DNA of 64,000 nt from Bordetella genomosp. 2. GTDB taxonomy: Bacteria; Pseudomonadota; Gammaproteobacteria; Burkholderiales; Burkholderiaceae_B. The stretch spans positions 372,001 through 436,000 of the forward strand of contig NZ_NEVT01000003.1 of the NCBI RefSeq assembly GCF_002261345.1, written 5' to 3'. The translations under genes were made by a program, and so were the position numbers. The notes below the pieces were generated by a model, which saw nothing but the letters and a program-made list of their open reading frames with translations, was not told the DNA's origin and made no database searches. Each line of letters starts with the position of its first letter. The first letter of the stretch is position 1. Shown in pieces: positions 8,771-17,329 of this stretch.

Positions 8771-9745
8771 CTATTTCAGGTTGATGTGGGCGCGTTGGGC
8801 GGTCTGGCGCTGCTTGTCGATCTCGGCCGCGAGCTCGGCGGCGAATTCCCGCGGCGGATTGCCGACCGGCACCGCCGAGAAGCCGGCCAGCCGTTCCTTG
8901 ACGTCCGGCATGGCGAGCACCTGGCGGACCGCTTCGTAGATGCGCTGCACGATCTCGTCGGGGGTTCCCTTGGGCGCCACCAGGCCGAACCAGGACGCGT
9001 CATTCACCTCGGGGACGCCCGCCTCGGCAAAGGTCGGCACGTCGGGCAGCGCTGCCAGGCGCTGCGGATAGGCGACCGCCAGCGCCTTCAGGTCGCCGTT
9101 GCGGATGAACGGCAGCGACGAGGGCAGGTTGTCGAACACGGCGGCAATTTGCCCGCCCAGGGCATCCTGCAGCGCCGGGCTGGAGCCGCGGTAGGGCACG
9201 TGCATCATTTCCGTGCCGGTGCTCAGCTTGAACAGCTCGCCCATCATGTTGGCCTCCGAGCCCGCGCCCGCCGAGCCATAGGCGTAGTGGCCGGGCTGGC
9301 TCTTGAGCAGCGCGATGAACGACTGCATGTCGGTGGCGGGCACCTTGGGGCTGATGGTCAGCACATTGGGCACCGAGGCCAGCCGCGTAATGGCCACCAG
9401 GTCGCGGGTGACGTCGTACGAGATGTTGTCGTAGACCACCGGCGTGACCGCGTGCGAGCTGACCGTGGCGATACCCAGCGTGTAGCCGTCGGGCTCGGCG
9501 CGGATCACGAATTCGCTGCCGATGCGGCCGGCCGCGCCGCTGCGGTTCTCGACCACCACCGATTGCCGCAGCAGCTTGCCCAGCGGATCGGCGATGGTGC
9601 GGGCCAGCACGTCGGTGGTGCCGCCGGGCGGGAACGGCACCACCAGCTTGATGGGGCGCGACGGATAGGACTGCTGGGCCTGGGCGGGCGCAGCGAGGGC
9701 GGCGGCGGCCACGAACAGGCCGGCCAGGAGGTGGTGCAGTTTCAT
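8771..9745 (-). CDS. Bug-type (TctC family) periplasmic solute-binding protein
   Basis: A 324-residue tripartite tricarboxylate transporter receptor. Residues 1-23 form a Sec signal peptide ending APAQAQ. The mature part opens with YPSRPIKLVVPFPPGGTTD, the Bug signature, and has the VPYRGSSPAL loop that contacts the carboxylate ligand. The start ATG is at 9743-9745. It lies between a HisD/HpsN-like dehydrogenase and an MlrC-type gene. No TctA/TctB membrane genes are in this window, as is usual for orphan Bug proteins in Bordetella. The ligand is unknown. Confidence 0.93.
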   Translation of the reverse strand: MKLHHLLAGLFVAAAALAAPAQAQQSYPSRPIKLVVPFPPGGTTDVLARTIADPLGKLLRQSVVVENRSGAAGRIGSEFVIRAEPDGYTLGIATVSSHAVTPVVYDNISYDVTRDLVAITRLASVPNVLTISPKVPATDMQSFIALLKSQPGHYAYGSAGAGSEANMMGELFKLSTGTEMMHVPYRGSSPALQDALGGQIAAVFDNLPSSLPFIRNGDLKALAVAYPQRLAALPDVPTFAEAGVPEVNDASWFGLVAPKGTPDEIVQRIYEAVRQVLAMPDVKERLAGFSAVPVGNPPREFAAELAAEIDKQRQTAQRAHINLK

Positions 9746-9813
9746 TGTGTTCCCCTTGTGTGCGGATGATGGGTAGAGGGACGCCGGCCCCGCCGGCCGG
9801 CGCCCGGCGGCCG

Positions 9814-11079
9814 TCAGCCGAGCCGCAGCGCGGCGGCGCGGCGGTGGCCTTCCATGCCTTCGGTCCGGCTCTGGCGCACCGCCGGCGGCGCGACCGCCGC
9901 CACGCCGCGCTGGTCCAGCCATTGGTGGGTGCAGACCTTCAGGAACGATCCCACCCACAGGCCGCCGGTGTAGCGGCCGGCGCCCATGGTCGGCAGCGTA
10001 TGGTTGGTGCCGCAGCATTTGTCCGAATACACCACGCTGGCCAGCGTGCCGATGAACAGCGAACCGTAGTTGCGCAGCTTCAGGCTGGTGGCGTGCGGGT
10101 CGCGGGTGTGCACTTGCAGGTGCTCCGCCGCCACCTGGTCGGAATAGGCCAGCATGGCCGCCTCGTCGGCGCACAGCGCGATCTCGCCGTAGTCATGCCA
10201 GGCGCGGCCCGCCACGTCGGCGGTGGGCAGGTCCTGCAACTGGCGCTGCACCGCGGCCAGCGTGGCGCGCGCCAGCGGCTCGCTGGTGGTGATCAGGCCC
10301 ACGCGGGTGCGCACGTCGTGCTCGGCCTGGGCCAGCAGGTCGGTGGCGATCATCTCGGCGTCGCCCGTCTCGTCGGCCACCACGAAGATCTCGCTCGGCC
10401 CGGCCAGCTGGTCGATGCCGACTTCGCCGAAGACCTGGCGCTTGGCTTCGTTCACATAGGCGTTGCCGGGCCCGACGATCTTGTCCACGGCCGGGATCGA
10501 TTCCGTGCCGCAGGCCATGGCGGCGATGGCCTGGGCGCCGCCCACCAGGAAGATGCGGTCGGCGCCGGACAGGTGGCAGCCGGCGACCATGGCCGGATGG
10601 GCGCCCGGCGGCAGGCAGGCGATCACTTCTTCGCAGCCCGCCACCTTGGCCGGCACGATGGTCATCACCGGCGCCGACAGGATCGGATAGCGTCCGCCCG
10701 GCACATAGGCGCCGATGCGCTGCACCGGAATGACGCGATGGCCCAGGTGCAGGCCCGGCAGCGGCTCGACCTCGAGCGGCAGCACGGTCGCCAACTGCGC
10801 CTCGGCGAAGGCGCGCACCCGCTCGATGGCGAATTCGGTGTCCTGGCGGGTTTGCGCGTCCAGGTCGGCCACGGCCCGCAGGCGCGCGTCCATGCCGACT
10901 TCCAGCACGGGCGTGTCCTGGCGGTCGAATTTGAGGGAATACTCGCGCACGGCGGCGTCGCCGCGGGCGCGCACCTGGGCGATGATCTCGCGCACGGTGT
11001 CCTCGATGGCGCCGACGCTGTCCTGGGCGCGGGCGGCGGGCGACTTGATGTAGGTGGGAGTGGCGGGGGCAGTGGGCAT
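9814..11079 (-). CDS. histidinol dehydrogenase-family protein (HpsN/HisD-like)
   Basis: A 421-residue zinc-dependent NAD dehydrogenase of the HisD superfamily. It keeps the GPGNAYVNEAKR and GPSEIFVVAD blocks, the QAEHD pair expected to bind zinc and act as base, and a DKCCGTNHTLPT segment. It is not in a his operon, and its neighbours are a Bug protein, an M81 peptidase and regulators. This fits a catabolic paralogue such as HpsN, which oxidises 2,3-dihydroxypropane-1-sulfonate, better than biosynthetic HisD. The exact substrate is not shown. It faces a divergent LysR gene across about 107 bases. Confidence 0.85.
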   Translation of the reverse strand: MPTAPATPTYIKSPAARAQDSVGAIEDTVREIIAQVRARGDAAVREYSLKFDRQDTPVLEVGMDARLRAVADLDAQTRQDTEFAIERVRAFAEAQLATVLPLEVEPLPGLHLGHRVIPVQRIGAYVPGGRYPILSAPVMTIVPAKVAGCEEVIACLPPGAHPAMVAGCHLSGADRIFLVGGAQAIAAMACGTESIPAVDKIVGPGNAYVNEAKRQVFGEVGIDQLAGPSEIFVVADETGDAEMIATDLLAQAEHDVRTRVGLITTSEPLARATLAAVQRQLQDLPTADVAGRAWHDYGEIALCADEAAMLAYSDQVAAEHLQVHTRDPHATSLKLRNYGSLFIGTLASVVYSDKCCGTNHTLPTMGAGRYTGGLWVGSFLKVCTHQWLDQRGVAAVAPPAVRQSRTEGMEGHRRAAALRLG

Positions 11080-11164
11080 GAATACTCTCGATGACGGAAT
11101 GACTGGCGACAGCGGCCACTATACGAGCGCCACGCCCCGCAAATTCATGCCCGCGCAGAGGTGG

Positions 11165-11176
11165 TCAAGATATTGA
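11165..11176. promoter_or_regulatory. small inverted repeat in the divergent HisD-like/LysR intergenic region
   Basis: TCAA-GATA-TTGA lies 10 bases before the LysR ATG at 11187, in the only space from which both divergent genes could be controlled. It has the short dyad form of LysR half sites. No clear -10/-35 pair was found for the leftward dehydrogenase group. The role is speculative. Confidence 0.25.
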
Positions 11177-11186
11177 ACGCGCTACC

Positions 11187-12119
11187 ATGGCCTTTTTGCG
11201 CCGCCAGTCCATGGACCCATTGCGCCACTTGCCCCCGCTGACGACGTTGCGCGCCTTCGAGGCGGTCGGCCGCCACCTGAGTTTCAGCCGCGCCGCCGAC
11301 GAATTGTTCGTCACCCAGAGCGCGGTCAGCCACCAGATCAACAAGCTCGAGCGCGAGCTGGGCGGGCCGCTGTTCGTGCGCCGGACCCGCGCCATCGCTT
11401 TCACCCCGCGCGGCCAGGCCTATTACGACCAGGTGCGCGCCGCCCTCGAACTGCTGGCGCGCGCCACGCGGCAGGCGCGCGCGCCGCAGCGCGCCGAGGC
11501 GCAGTTGAAGGTCGGCCTGCTGGCCTCGTTCGCGGCGCGCTGGCTGGTGCCGCGCCTGCCGGCGTTCACGCGCGCACATCCCGGCATCAGCCTGCAGCTG
11601 GTGCCGGACATCGGCCTGGCCGATGTGGCCGCGGGCGACGTGAACCTGGCCATCCGCTACGGGCGGGGACACTGGCCCGATGCGCACCTGGTCAAGCTGA
11701 TGCCCGAGCGGCTGGCGCCGGTCTGCGCGCCGGCCCTGCTGGGACGCCGGCGCCAAGTCAAGTCGCTGGACGACCTGCTGCGCCATCCGCTGCTGGTCTC
11801 GCATTCGCGCCATCCGTTCGAATGGGAAATCTGGTCGCAGGCCCACGGCGTGGACCTGTCCGGCGCCCGCACCCTGCACCTGCATGACTACAACATCGTG
11901 ATCGAGGCCGCGCTGGGCGGGCAGGGCGTCGCCATGGGCCGGCAGCGGCTGGTCCAGCCGCTGCTCGCCGCCGGCGCGCTGGTGCTGCCCGCGCCGCACG
12001 CCGTGTATGAGGATCCGGACATCGGCTGGTGGCTGGTGTTGCCGCGCACGGCGCTGCCGGAGCCGGCCGCGGCCTTTTGCCAGTGGGTGCAGGCCGAGGC
12101 GGCGCGCCGGCCCGGTTGA
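11187..12119 (+). CDS. LysR-family transcriptional regulator, GcvA-like
   Basis: A 310-residue LysR protein with the GcvA-type N-terminus LPPLTTLRAFEAVGRHLSFS and helix-turn-helix SAVSHQINKLE, followed by an effector domain. Two starts are possible: ATG 11187 or ATG 11211 (MDPLRHLPPL), the latter closer to usual family length. It is divergent from the HisD-like/Bug/MlrC/XRE group and precedes ridA and an aminotransferase. It probably regulates one or both sides; this is inferred from position. Confidence 0.9.
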   Translation: MAFLRRQSMDPLRHLPPLTTLRAFEAVGRHLSFSRAADELFVTQSAVSHQINKLERELGGPLFVRRTRAIAFTPRGQAYYDQVRAALELLARATRQARAPQRAEAQLKVGLLASFAARWLVPRLPAFTRAHPGISLQLVPDIGLADVAAGDVNLAIRYGRGHWPDAHLVKLMPERLAPVCAPALLGRRRQVKSLDDLLRHPLLVSHSRHPFEWEIWSQAHGVDLSGARTLHLHDYNIVIEAALGGQGVAMGRQRLVQPLLAAGALVLPAPHAVYEDPDIGWWLVLPRTALPEPAAAFCQWVQAEAARRPG

Positions 12120-12230
12120 GCGGCATGTATGAATGGCATTGATGCGTGGGCGACCATTTTTCATTCGCCAAAGCCGCCGCGGGACGGCTAGGATGAGGCC
12201 TGTATTGTTCTCATCGCAGAGGTATCCAGC

Positions 12231-12701
12231 ATGTCTTCGACCCTTTCCGCCCGCGTCCAGTCCCTCGGCCTGACCCTCGAGCCGGCCGCCGGCCCGGCCG
12301 CCAATTACGTTTCCAAGGTGCAAGTGGGCGATCTCCTGTTCATTTCCGGGCAGGTGCCGCGCCGCAACGGCGAGGCGGTGTTCCTGGGCCGGGTCGGCGA
12401 CACCCTCAGCGAGGAAGAAGGCCGCCAGGCCGCGCGCCAGGCGGCGCTGTGCGTGCTGGCGCAGCTGGCCGACGCGGTCGGCGACGACCTGGCGCGGGTG
12501 GCGCGCGTGGTGCGGCTGGGCGTGTTCGTGGCCTGCCCGCCGGACTTCCAGCGCCAGAGCACGGTGGCCGACGGCGCCTCCGACCTGATGGTCGACGTGC
12601 TGGGCGACGCGGGCCGCCATGCGCGCACCGCGGTGGGCGTCGCGTCGCTGCCGCGCGGCGTGGCCGTCGAGGTCGAGGCCATCGTGCAGATCAAGCCCTA
12701 G
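12231..12701 (+). CDS. RidA/YjgF-family enamine/imine deaminase-like protein
   Basis: A 156-residue RidA-family protein. The fold is marked by NYVSKVQVGDLLFISGQVP near residues 24-42 and the C-terminal RTAVGVASLPRGVAVEVEA, whose Arg sits at the family active site. It belongs to the longer RidA subgroup (over 150 residues) usually linked to amino-acid catabolism rather than to housekeeping RidA of about 128. Eighteen bases downstream is a PLP enzyme gene, which fits removal of enamine by-products of PLP chemistry. The upstream gap (12120-12230) may hold its promoter. Confidence 0.9.
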   Translation: MSSTLSARVQSLGLTLEPAAGPAANYVSKVQVGDLLFISGQVPRRNGEAVFLGRVGDTLSEEEGRQAARQAALCVLAQLADAVGDDLARVARVVRLGVFVACPPDFQRQSTVADGASDLMVDVLGDAGRHARTAVGVASLPRGVAVEVEAIVQIKP

Positions 12702-12718
12702 CCGCGCGGGAGCCGCCC

Positions 12719-13918
12719 ATGCCGCAAGCCACATTGACCGACGCCGACGTGGCGCGGCTGCGCCGCGCCACGCCCGGGATCGACCAGGTCCTGCACTTCA
12801 ACCATGCCGGCGCGTCGCTGCCGTCCGCCGCCACGGTGCGGGCGGTGGTCGAGCATCTGCAGCGCGAAGCCGCCAGGGGGCCGATGGAAGCCGCCCAGGC
12901 GGCCCAGGACAGCGTGGCCGCGGCGCGGCAGCGGGCCGCCCGCCTGCTCGGCGCGCAGCCGGACGAAGTGGCGTTCGCCTCGGGCTGTTCCGATGCCTGG
13001 GGCCGCGCCTTCGCCGCCCTGGGGCCGTGGCGGCCGGGCGACCGCATCCTGGTGGGCCGCTCGGAATGGGGCGGCAACCTGGCCACCCTGCAGCAGGTCG
13101 CCGGACGGGCCGGCGCCAGTATCGAGGCGATTCCCTGCGACGCCGCCGGCCGCGCCGCGCCGGATGCGCTGCAAGCCATGCTGGACGAGCGGGTGCGGCT
13201 TATTTCCCTGACCTGGCTGCCGGCCAATGGCGGCCTGATCAACCCGGCCGCCGCCATCGGCGCGGTGGCGCGCCGTCACGGCATTCCCTATATCGTGGAT
13301 GCGGCGCAGGCCCTGGGGCAGCTACCCATCGACGTGCGCGCCGTCGGCTGCGACATGCTGGTGGCGCCGGTGCGCAAGCACCTGCGCGGTCCGCGCGGCC
13401 TGAGCCTGCTGTACGTGCGCGACGAATTCGCCGCACGGCTGGCCCCGGCGTTCGTGGACACCTCGTCCGCGCCGGTGGATGCCGACGGCGTATCGGCGCT
13501 GCGCGATGGCGCGCGCCGCCTGGAAACCAGCGAACAGCCGGTGGCGCTGGTCTGCGGGCTGGCCAATGCCTTGCAGGAGGCGCTCGACCTGGACGTGGCG
13601 GCGATCCGCGCGCGCATCGACGCCAGCGCGGGCGCGCTGCGCGAGCGGCTGGCGCGCCTGCCCGGCGTGACGCTGCACGACCTGGGCGAGGAGCGTTCCG
13701 CGCTGGTGTCGTTCAATGTGGACGGCATGACCGGGCCCGAGGTGCGCGCGGCGCTGGCGGCGCAGGGCATCAACATTTCCGCCAACGGCATCCCCTACAC
13801 GCCGCTCGACATGCGGGCGCGCGGGCTTGTCGCGGTGGCGCGGGCGGCGGTCAGCTACCTGACGACCGGAGATGAAATCGACCGGCTGGTGGCCGCGGTG
13901 CGCGCGCTGGCGAAATAG
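12719..13918 (+). CDS. class V aminotransferase-fold PLP enzyme
   Basis: A 399-residue fold-type I PLP enzyme of the class V (NifS/isopenicillin epimerase-like) group. It has FNHAGASLPSAATVRAV at the N-terminus, the DAAQALGQLPID aspartate block that pairs with the pyridine nitrogen, and the PLP lysine in PVRKHLRGPRG near residue 222. There is no cysteine-desulfurase loop, so amino-acid lyase, epimerase or transaminase activity is more likely than sulfur transfer. The ATG at 12719-12721 follows GGGAG. A GC-rich stem-loop follows the gene (13967-13985). Confidence 0.88.
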   Translation: MPQATLTDADVARLRRATPGIDQVLHFNHAGASLPSAATVRAVVEHLQREAARGPMEAAQAAQDSVAAARQRAARLLGAQPDEVAFASGCSDAWGRAFAALGPWRPGDRILVGRSEWGGNLATLQQVAGRAGASIEAIPCDAAGRAAPDALQAMLDERVRLISLTWLPANGGLINPAAAIGAVARRHGIPYIVDAAQALGQLPIDVRAVGCDMLVAPVRKHLRGPRGLSLLYVRDEFAARLAPAFVDTSSAPVDADGVSALRDGARRLETSEQPVALVCGLANALQEALDLDVAAIRARIDASAGALRERLARLPGVTLHDLGEERSALVSFNVDGMTGPEVRAALAAQGINISANGIPYTPLDMRARGLVAVARAAVSYLTTGDEIDRLVAAVRALAK

Positions 13919-13966
13919 GGGCCGCCCTGGGGCCGCGGCTTCCGCGCCCGGTCAATATTGTGACCA

Positions 13967-13985
13967 CCCGCCCTCGCGGGGCGGG
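13967..13985 (+). terminator. GC-rich stem-loop after the aminotransferase gene
   Basis: CCCGCCC (13967-13973) and GGGCGGG (13979-13985) form a perfect 7-bp stem with a 5-base loop, 48 bases after the stop codon. There is no long T tract, as is common in high-GC genomes. It separates this unit from the crotonase gene. Confidence 0.5.
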
Positions 13986-14009
13986 CCGGCGCCGATGGTC
14001 GTATGATTC

Positions 14010-14037
14010 GGTTATCCCTCAAGTCTTATAGATAACC
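14010..14037. promoter_or_regulatory. GGTTATC-N14-GATAACC inverted repeat before the crotonase gene
   Basis: Perfect 7-bp arms at 14010-14016 and 14031-14037 lie 32 bases upstream of the crotonase ATG. A TATGAT at 14002-14007 could be a -10, which would place the repeat at or after the transcription start as a repressor operator or leader hairpin. The sequence is seen directly; the function is inferred. Confidence 0.4.
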
Positions 14038-14069
14038 CAGGCCCAGAGACAGGCCAGAAGGAGTCCCGC

Positions 14070-14837
14070 ATGTCCGAGCTGATCAAGGTAGACGTCGTCG
14101 ATGGCATCCAGGTCATCACCATCAACCGCCCCGAAGCCAAGAACGCCATCAACCTGGAGACCGCGCAGGCCATGGCCGCCGCGCTCGAGCAGCTCGACAG
14201 CCGCGATGACGTGCGCATCGGCATCCTGACCGGCGCCGGCGGCACGTTTTCGTCGGGCATGGACCTGAAAGCCTTCGCACAGAGCGGCCAGCGTCCGCTC
14301 ATCCCCGGCCGCGGCTTCGCCGGCCTGAACGAACGGCCGCCGCGCAAGCCGCTGATCGCCGCCGTGGAAGGCTACGCCCTGGCCGGCGGTTGCGAGATGG
14401 CCCTGGCGGCCGACCTGATCGTGGCCGCCAGCAACGCCAAGTTCGGCCTGCCGGAAGTCAAGCGCGGCCTGGTGGCCGGCTCCGGCGGCATGCTGCGCCT
14501 GCCGCGCCGCCTGCCGTACCACATCGCCATGGAAGTGATCCTGACCGGCGACATGCTCAGCGCCGAGCGGGCCCACGGCTACGGGCTGGTCAACCGCCTG
14601 ACCGAGCCCGGCAAGGCGCTGGACGGCGCCCTGGAACTGGCGCGCGTCATCGTCGAGAACGGGCCGCTGGCCGTGCAGACCGCCAAGAGCATCGTGGCCC
14701 AGGCCACCGACTGGGAACAAGAGGGCATGTTCGACCGCCAGCGGCCCCTGATCGCGCACATTTTCACCTCCGCCGACGCCAAGGAGGGCGCCACCGCCTT
14801 CGCCGAAAAGCGCAAGCCTGTGTGGCAGGGCAAATAG
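14070..14837 (+). CDS. crotonase-family enoyl-CoA hydratase/isomerase
   Basis: A 255-residue crotonase. Oxyanion-hole strands are visible as GAGGTFSSGMDLKAF (about residues 52-66) and GYALAGGCEMAL (about 97-108), and the active-site region GLPEVKRGLVAGSGG follows. The ATG at 14070 is preceded by AGAAGGAG. It is monocistronic: an operator-like repeat lies upstream and two stem-loops follow. It may hydrate an enoyl-CoA such as crotonyl-CoA or a carnitine-type substrate; family membership alone does not decide. The downstream neighbour is a class I fumarase. Confidence 0.9.
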   Translation: MSELIKVDVVDGIQVITINRPEAKNAINLETAQAMAAALEQLDSRDDVRIGILTGAGGTFSSGMDLKAFAQSGQRPLIPGRGFAGLNERPPRKPLIAAVEGYALAGGCEMALAADLIVAASNAKFGLPEVKRGLVAGSGGMLRLPRRLPYHIAMEVILTGDMLSAERAHGYGLVNRLTEPGKALDGALELARVIVENGPLAVQTAKSIVAQATDWEQEGMFDRQRPLIAHIFTSADAKEGATAFAEKRKPVWQGK

Positions 14838-14875
14838 CCCTTGCCCCGGCTGGTCATAAAATAACCCGTCGATCG

Positions 14876-14902
14876 CGCGCGGCCGGCTCGCCCGGCCGCG
14901 CG
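14876..14902 (+). terminator. stem-loop terminator after the crotonase gene
   Basis: CGCGCGGCCGG and CCGGCCGCGCG pair perfectly (11 bp) around a 5-base loop and are followed by TCTT. The distance from the stop codon is 38 bases. Good terminator geometry for this GC content. Confidence 0.65.
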
Positions 14903-14921
14903 TCTTGCCGCCGCGCCGCGG

Positions 14922-14935
14922 GCCCCGCGCGGGGC
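14922..14935 (+). terminator. second stem-loop with T tract before the fumarase gene
   Basis: GCCCCGC/GCGGGGC is a perfect palindrome followed by TTTCC, the closest thing to a rho-independent terminator in this gap. It may back up the preceding stem-loop or be part of the fumarase leader. The fumarase ATG is 45 bases further on. Confidence 0.45.
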
Positions 14936-14979
14936 TTTCCCCGGTTTCCGTTTTCCATTCGCTTTCCGTTCATACCGCC

Positions 14980-16503
14980 ATGTCCGTCCTCATCAAAGAA
15001 GAAGACTTCATCCAGTCTATCGCCGATGGCATCCAGTTCATCAGCTACTACCATCCCGTCGACTACATCCGCCACCTGGCGCGCGCCTACGAGCGCGAGG
15101 AAAGCCCGGCGGCGCGCGACGCCATGGCGCAGATCCTCACCAACTCGCGCATGTGCGCCGAAGGCAAGCGGCCGCTGTGCCAGGACACCGGCATCGTCAA
15201 CGTGTTCCTGAAGGTCGGCATGGACGTGCGCTTCGACACCCGCCGCACCCTGCAGGAACTGTGCGACGAAGGCGTGCGCCGCGGCTACACCAACCCGGAC
15301 AACCCGCTGCGCGCCTCGGTGCTGGACGACCCGCTGTTCGCCCGCAAGAACACCCGCGACAACACCCCCTGTATCCTGCACGTCGAACTGGTGCCCGGCG
15401 CCAAGGTCGACGTGCAGATCGCCTCCAAGGGCGGCGGCTCGGAAAACAAATCCAAGTTCGTCATGCTCAACCCGAGCGACTCGCTGGTCGACTGGGTGCT
15501 CAAGACCGTACCCACCATGGGCGCCGGCTGGTGCCCGCCCGGCATGCTGGGCATCGGCGTCGGCGGCACCGCCGAGAAAGCCATGCTGATGGCCAAGCAG
15601 TCGCTCATGGACGACATCGACATGTACGAACTGCTCGAGCGCGGCCCGCGGAACAAGCTCGAAGAACTGCGCATCGAGCTCTACGAAAAGGTCAATGCGC
15701 TGGGCATCGGCGCGCAGGGGCTGGGCGGCCTGACCACCGTGCTCGACGTCAAGATCAACACCTTCCCCACCCACGCGGCCTCCAAGCCGGTGGCCATGAT
15801 CCCCAACTGCGCGGCCACGCGCCACGCCCACTTCGAGCTCGACGGCTCGGGCCCGGCGCGGCTCGATCCGCCGGCCCTGTCCGAGTGGCCCGAAGTGCAT
15901 TGGGCGCCCGACTACAACAAGTCGAAGCAGGTCGACCTGAACACGCTCACCCGCGAGGAAGTGGCCAGCTGGAAGCCCGGCCAGACCCTGCTGCTGTCGG
16001 GCAAGATGCTCACCGGCCGCGACGCCGCGCACAAGCGCATCCAGGACATGCTGGCCAAGGGCGAGAAGCTGCCGGTGGACTTCACCAACCGCGTCATCTA
16101 CTACGTGGGCCCGGTCGATCCGGTGCGCGACGAAGTGGTCGGCCCGGCCGGCCCGACCACCGCCACCCGCATGGACAAGTTCACCGACATGATGCTGGCG
16201 CAGACCGGCCTGATCGCCATGATCGGCAAGTCCGAGCGCGGCCCGGTCGCCATCGAGGCCATCCGCAAGCACCAGTCGGCCTACCTGATGGCCGTGGGGG
16301 GCGCCGCCTACCTGGTGTCCAAGGCCATTCGCGAAGCCCGCGTGCTGGCCTTCGAAGACCTGGGCATGGAGGCCATCTACGAATTCGACGTGAAGGACAT
16401 GCCGGTCACCGTCGCGGTCGACGCGCAGGGCACCTCGGTGCATACCACCGGCCCGCGCGAATGGCAGGCCCGCATCGGCAAGATCCCGGTCGCGGTCGCC
16501 TGA
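14980..16503 (+). CDS. class I (4Fe-4S) fumarate hydratase
   Basis: A 507-residue class I fumarase (FumA/FumB superfamily) that interconverts fumarate and malate with an oxygen-sensitive iron-sulfur cluster. Likely cluster cysteines lie in KRPLCQDTG, GAGWCPPGMLG and IPNCAATRH. The N-terminal alpha and C-terminal beta regions are fused in one chain, as in E. coli FumA, though somewhat shorter. Translation starts at ATG 14980; the frame is open further upstream, but homology starts here (MSVLIKEEDFIQS). A strong stem-loop at 16518-16542 ends the unit. Confidence 0.95.
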   Translation: MSVLIKEEDFIQSIADGIQFISYYHPVDYIRHLARAYEREESPAARDAMAQILTNSRMCAEGKRPLCQDTGIVNVFLKVGMDVRFDTRRTLQELCDEGVRRGYTNPDNPLRASVLDDPLFARKNTRDNTPCILHVELVPGAKVDVQIASKGGGSENKSKFVMLNPSDSLVDWVLKTVPTMGAGWCPPGMLGIGVGGTAEKAMLMAKQSLMDDIDMYELLERGPRNKLEELRIELYEKVNALGIGAQGLGGLTTVLDVKINTFPTHAASKPVAMIPNCAATRHAHFELDGSGPARLDPPALSEWPEVHWAPDYNKSKQVDLNTLTREEVASWKPGQTLLLSGKMLTGRDAAHKRIQDMLAKGEKLPVDFTNRVIYYVGPVDPVRDEVVGPAGPTTATRMDKFTDMMLAQTGLIAMIGKSERGPVAIEAIRKHQSAYLMAVGGAAYLVSKAIREARVLAFEDLGMEAIYEFDVKDMPVTVAVDAQGTSVHTTGPREWQARIGKIPVAVA

Positions 16504-16517
16504 TATCCCTGCTGGAT

Positions 16518-16542
16518 CCACCGGGCGGCCGCCGCCCGGTGG
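16518..16542 (+). terminator. stem-loop terminator after fumarase
   Basis: CCACCGGGCGG and CCGCCCGGTGG form a perfect 11-bp stem with a 3-base loop (CCG), 15 bases after the stop codon, followed by CCTTG. Strong intrinsic-terminator geometry apart from the weak T tract. Confidence 0.7.
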
Positions 16543-16581
16543 CCTTGCGCGCTTGGTGATGTAACCTGGGTTGGGTACATT

Positions 16582-16603
16582 CAGGGTTCTGTAAGCAACC
16601 CTG
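16582..16603. promoter_or_regulatory. inverted repeat before the methyltransferase gene
   Basis: CAGGGTT (16582-16588) and AACCCTG (16597-16603) form perfect 7-bp arms with an 8-base loop, ending 12 bases before the ATG at 16616. It could be an operator or a leader hairpin. No clear ribosome site lies between it and the ATG. Confidence 0.35.
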
Positions 16604-16615
16604 GTCCCGCCCGGC

Positions 16616-17326
16616 ATGCGCACCAAGCCTTATCATCCCGTCGTGCTGTCCATCCTGCGCCAGCACGGCGCCCGCGTCGTGCTGGACATGCCGTGCGGCA
16701 GCGGCTGGCTGGGGCAGGCAGTGGCCGCCGGCAAGCTCCAGCTCGACGCGCTCGACGGCCTGGGCCTGTGGGAGTTCCCCGCCGCCGATCTGCCATACCG
16801 GCACGTGCGCGAGCACGATCTCGACACACCGCTGGCCGGTGCCGCCGGCTACGACGCCATCGTCTGCGCCGAGGCCATCCATCTGCTGCGCAACCCCGGC
16901 CTGATGCTGGACGGCGCATTCCGCGCCCTGCGGCCCGGCGGCCGGCTCATCCTGACCACCCCCAACACCTGGCGCGTGGGGTCGCGGCTCGCCTACCTGA
17001 CCCGCGGCTTCCATTATGGCTTCAGCCCCATGGTGGGCAAGCGCCGCGGCGACTACGTCACGTATGTGCCGTGGTCGTTTCCGCAACTGCATTTGTTCCT
17101 GGCGCACCAGGGGTTCGGCGAGATCGTGCTGCACGAGGTGGACGAGCCCAAGCCCAAGTACCTGGTCGAGCACCTGGCCGGCCTGCCGGCGCGCGCGTAC
17201 TGCCGCTCGCACGAGCGCGCCGCATCGTCCGCGGACGAGCGCGACTACTGGCGCCAGGCCGGCAGCCGGCAGGCGCTGTACGGCCGCTGGCTGATGATGT
17301 CGGCGCGGCGGCCGGCGCAGGGCTGA
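16616..17326 (+). CDS. class I SAM-dependent methyltransferase
   Basis: A 236-residue Rossmann methyltransferase. Motif I is VVLDMPCGSGWLG (about residues 21-33), and the post-motif region ALRPGGRLILTTPNTW (about 104-119) is typical of the Methyltransf_11/23 group. The YGFSPM and VPWSFPQLHLFL segments resemble small-molecule or lipid methyltransferases, but no substrate can be named. The ATG at 16616 has little ribosome-site support. The gene converges with a GNAT gene with only 3 bases between the stops. Confidence 0.85.
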   Translation: MRTKPYHPVVLSILRQHGARVVLDMPCGSGWLGQAVAAGKLQLDALDGLGLWEFPAADLPYRHVREHDLDTPLAGAAGYDAIVCAEAIHLLRNPGLMLDGAFRALRPGGRLILTTPNTWRVGSRLAYLTRGFHYGFSPMVGKRRGDYVTYVPWSFPQLHLFLAHQGFGEIVLHEVDEPKPKYLVEHLAGLPARAYCRSHERAASSADERDYWRQAGSRQALYGRWLMMSARRPAQG

Positions 17327-17329
17327 GCC

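Noticed and set aside
9814-11079. Biosynthetic histidinol dehydrogenase (hisD)
   Set aside because: No other his genes nearby and the context is catabolic; a HpsN-type paralogue is more likely, so no hisD symbol was given.
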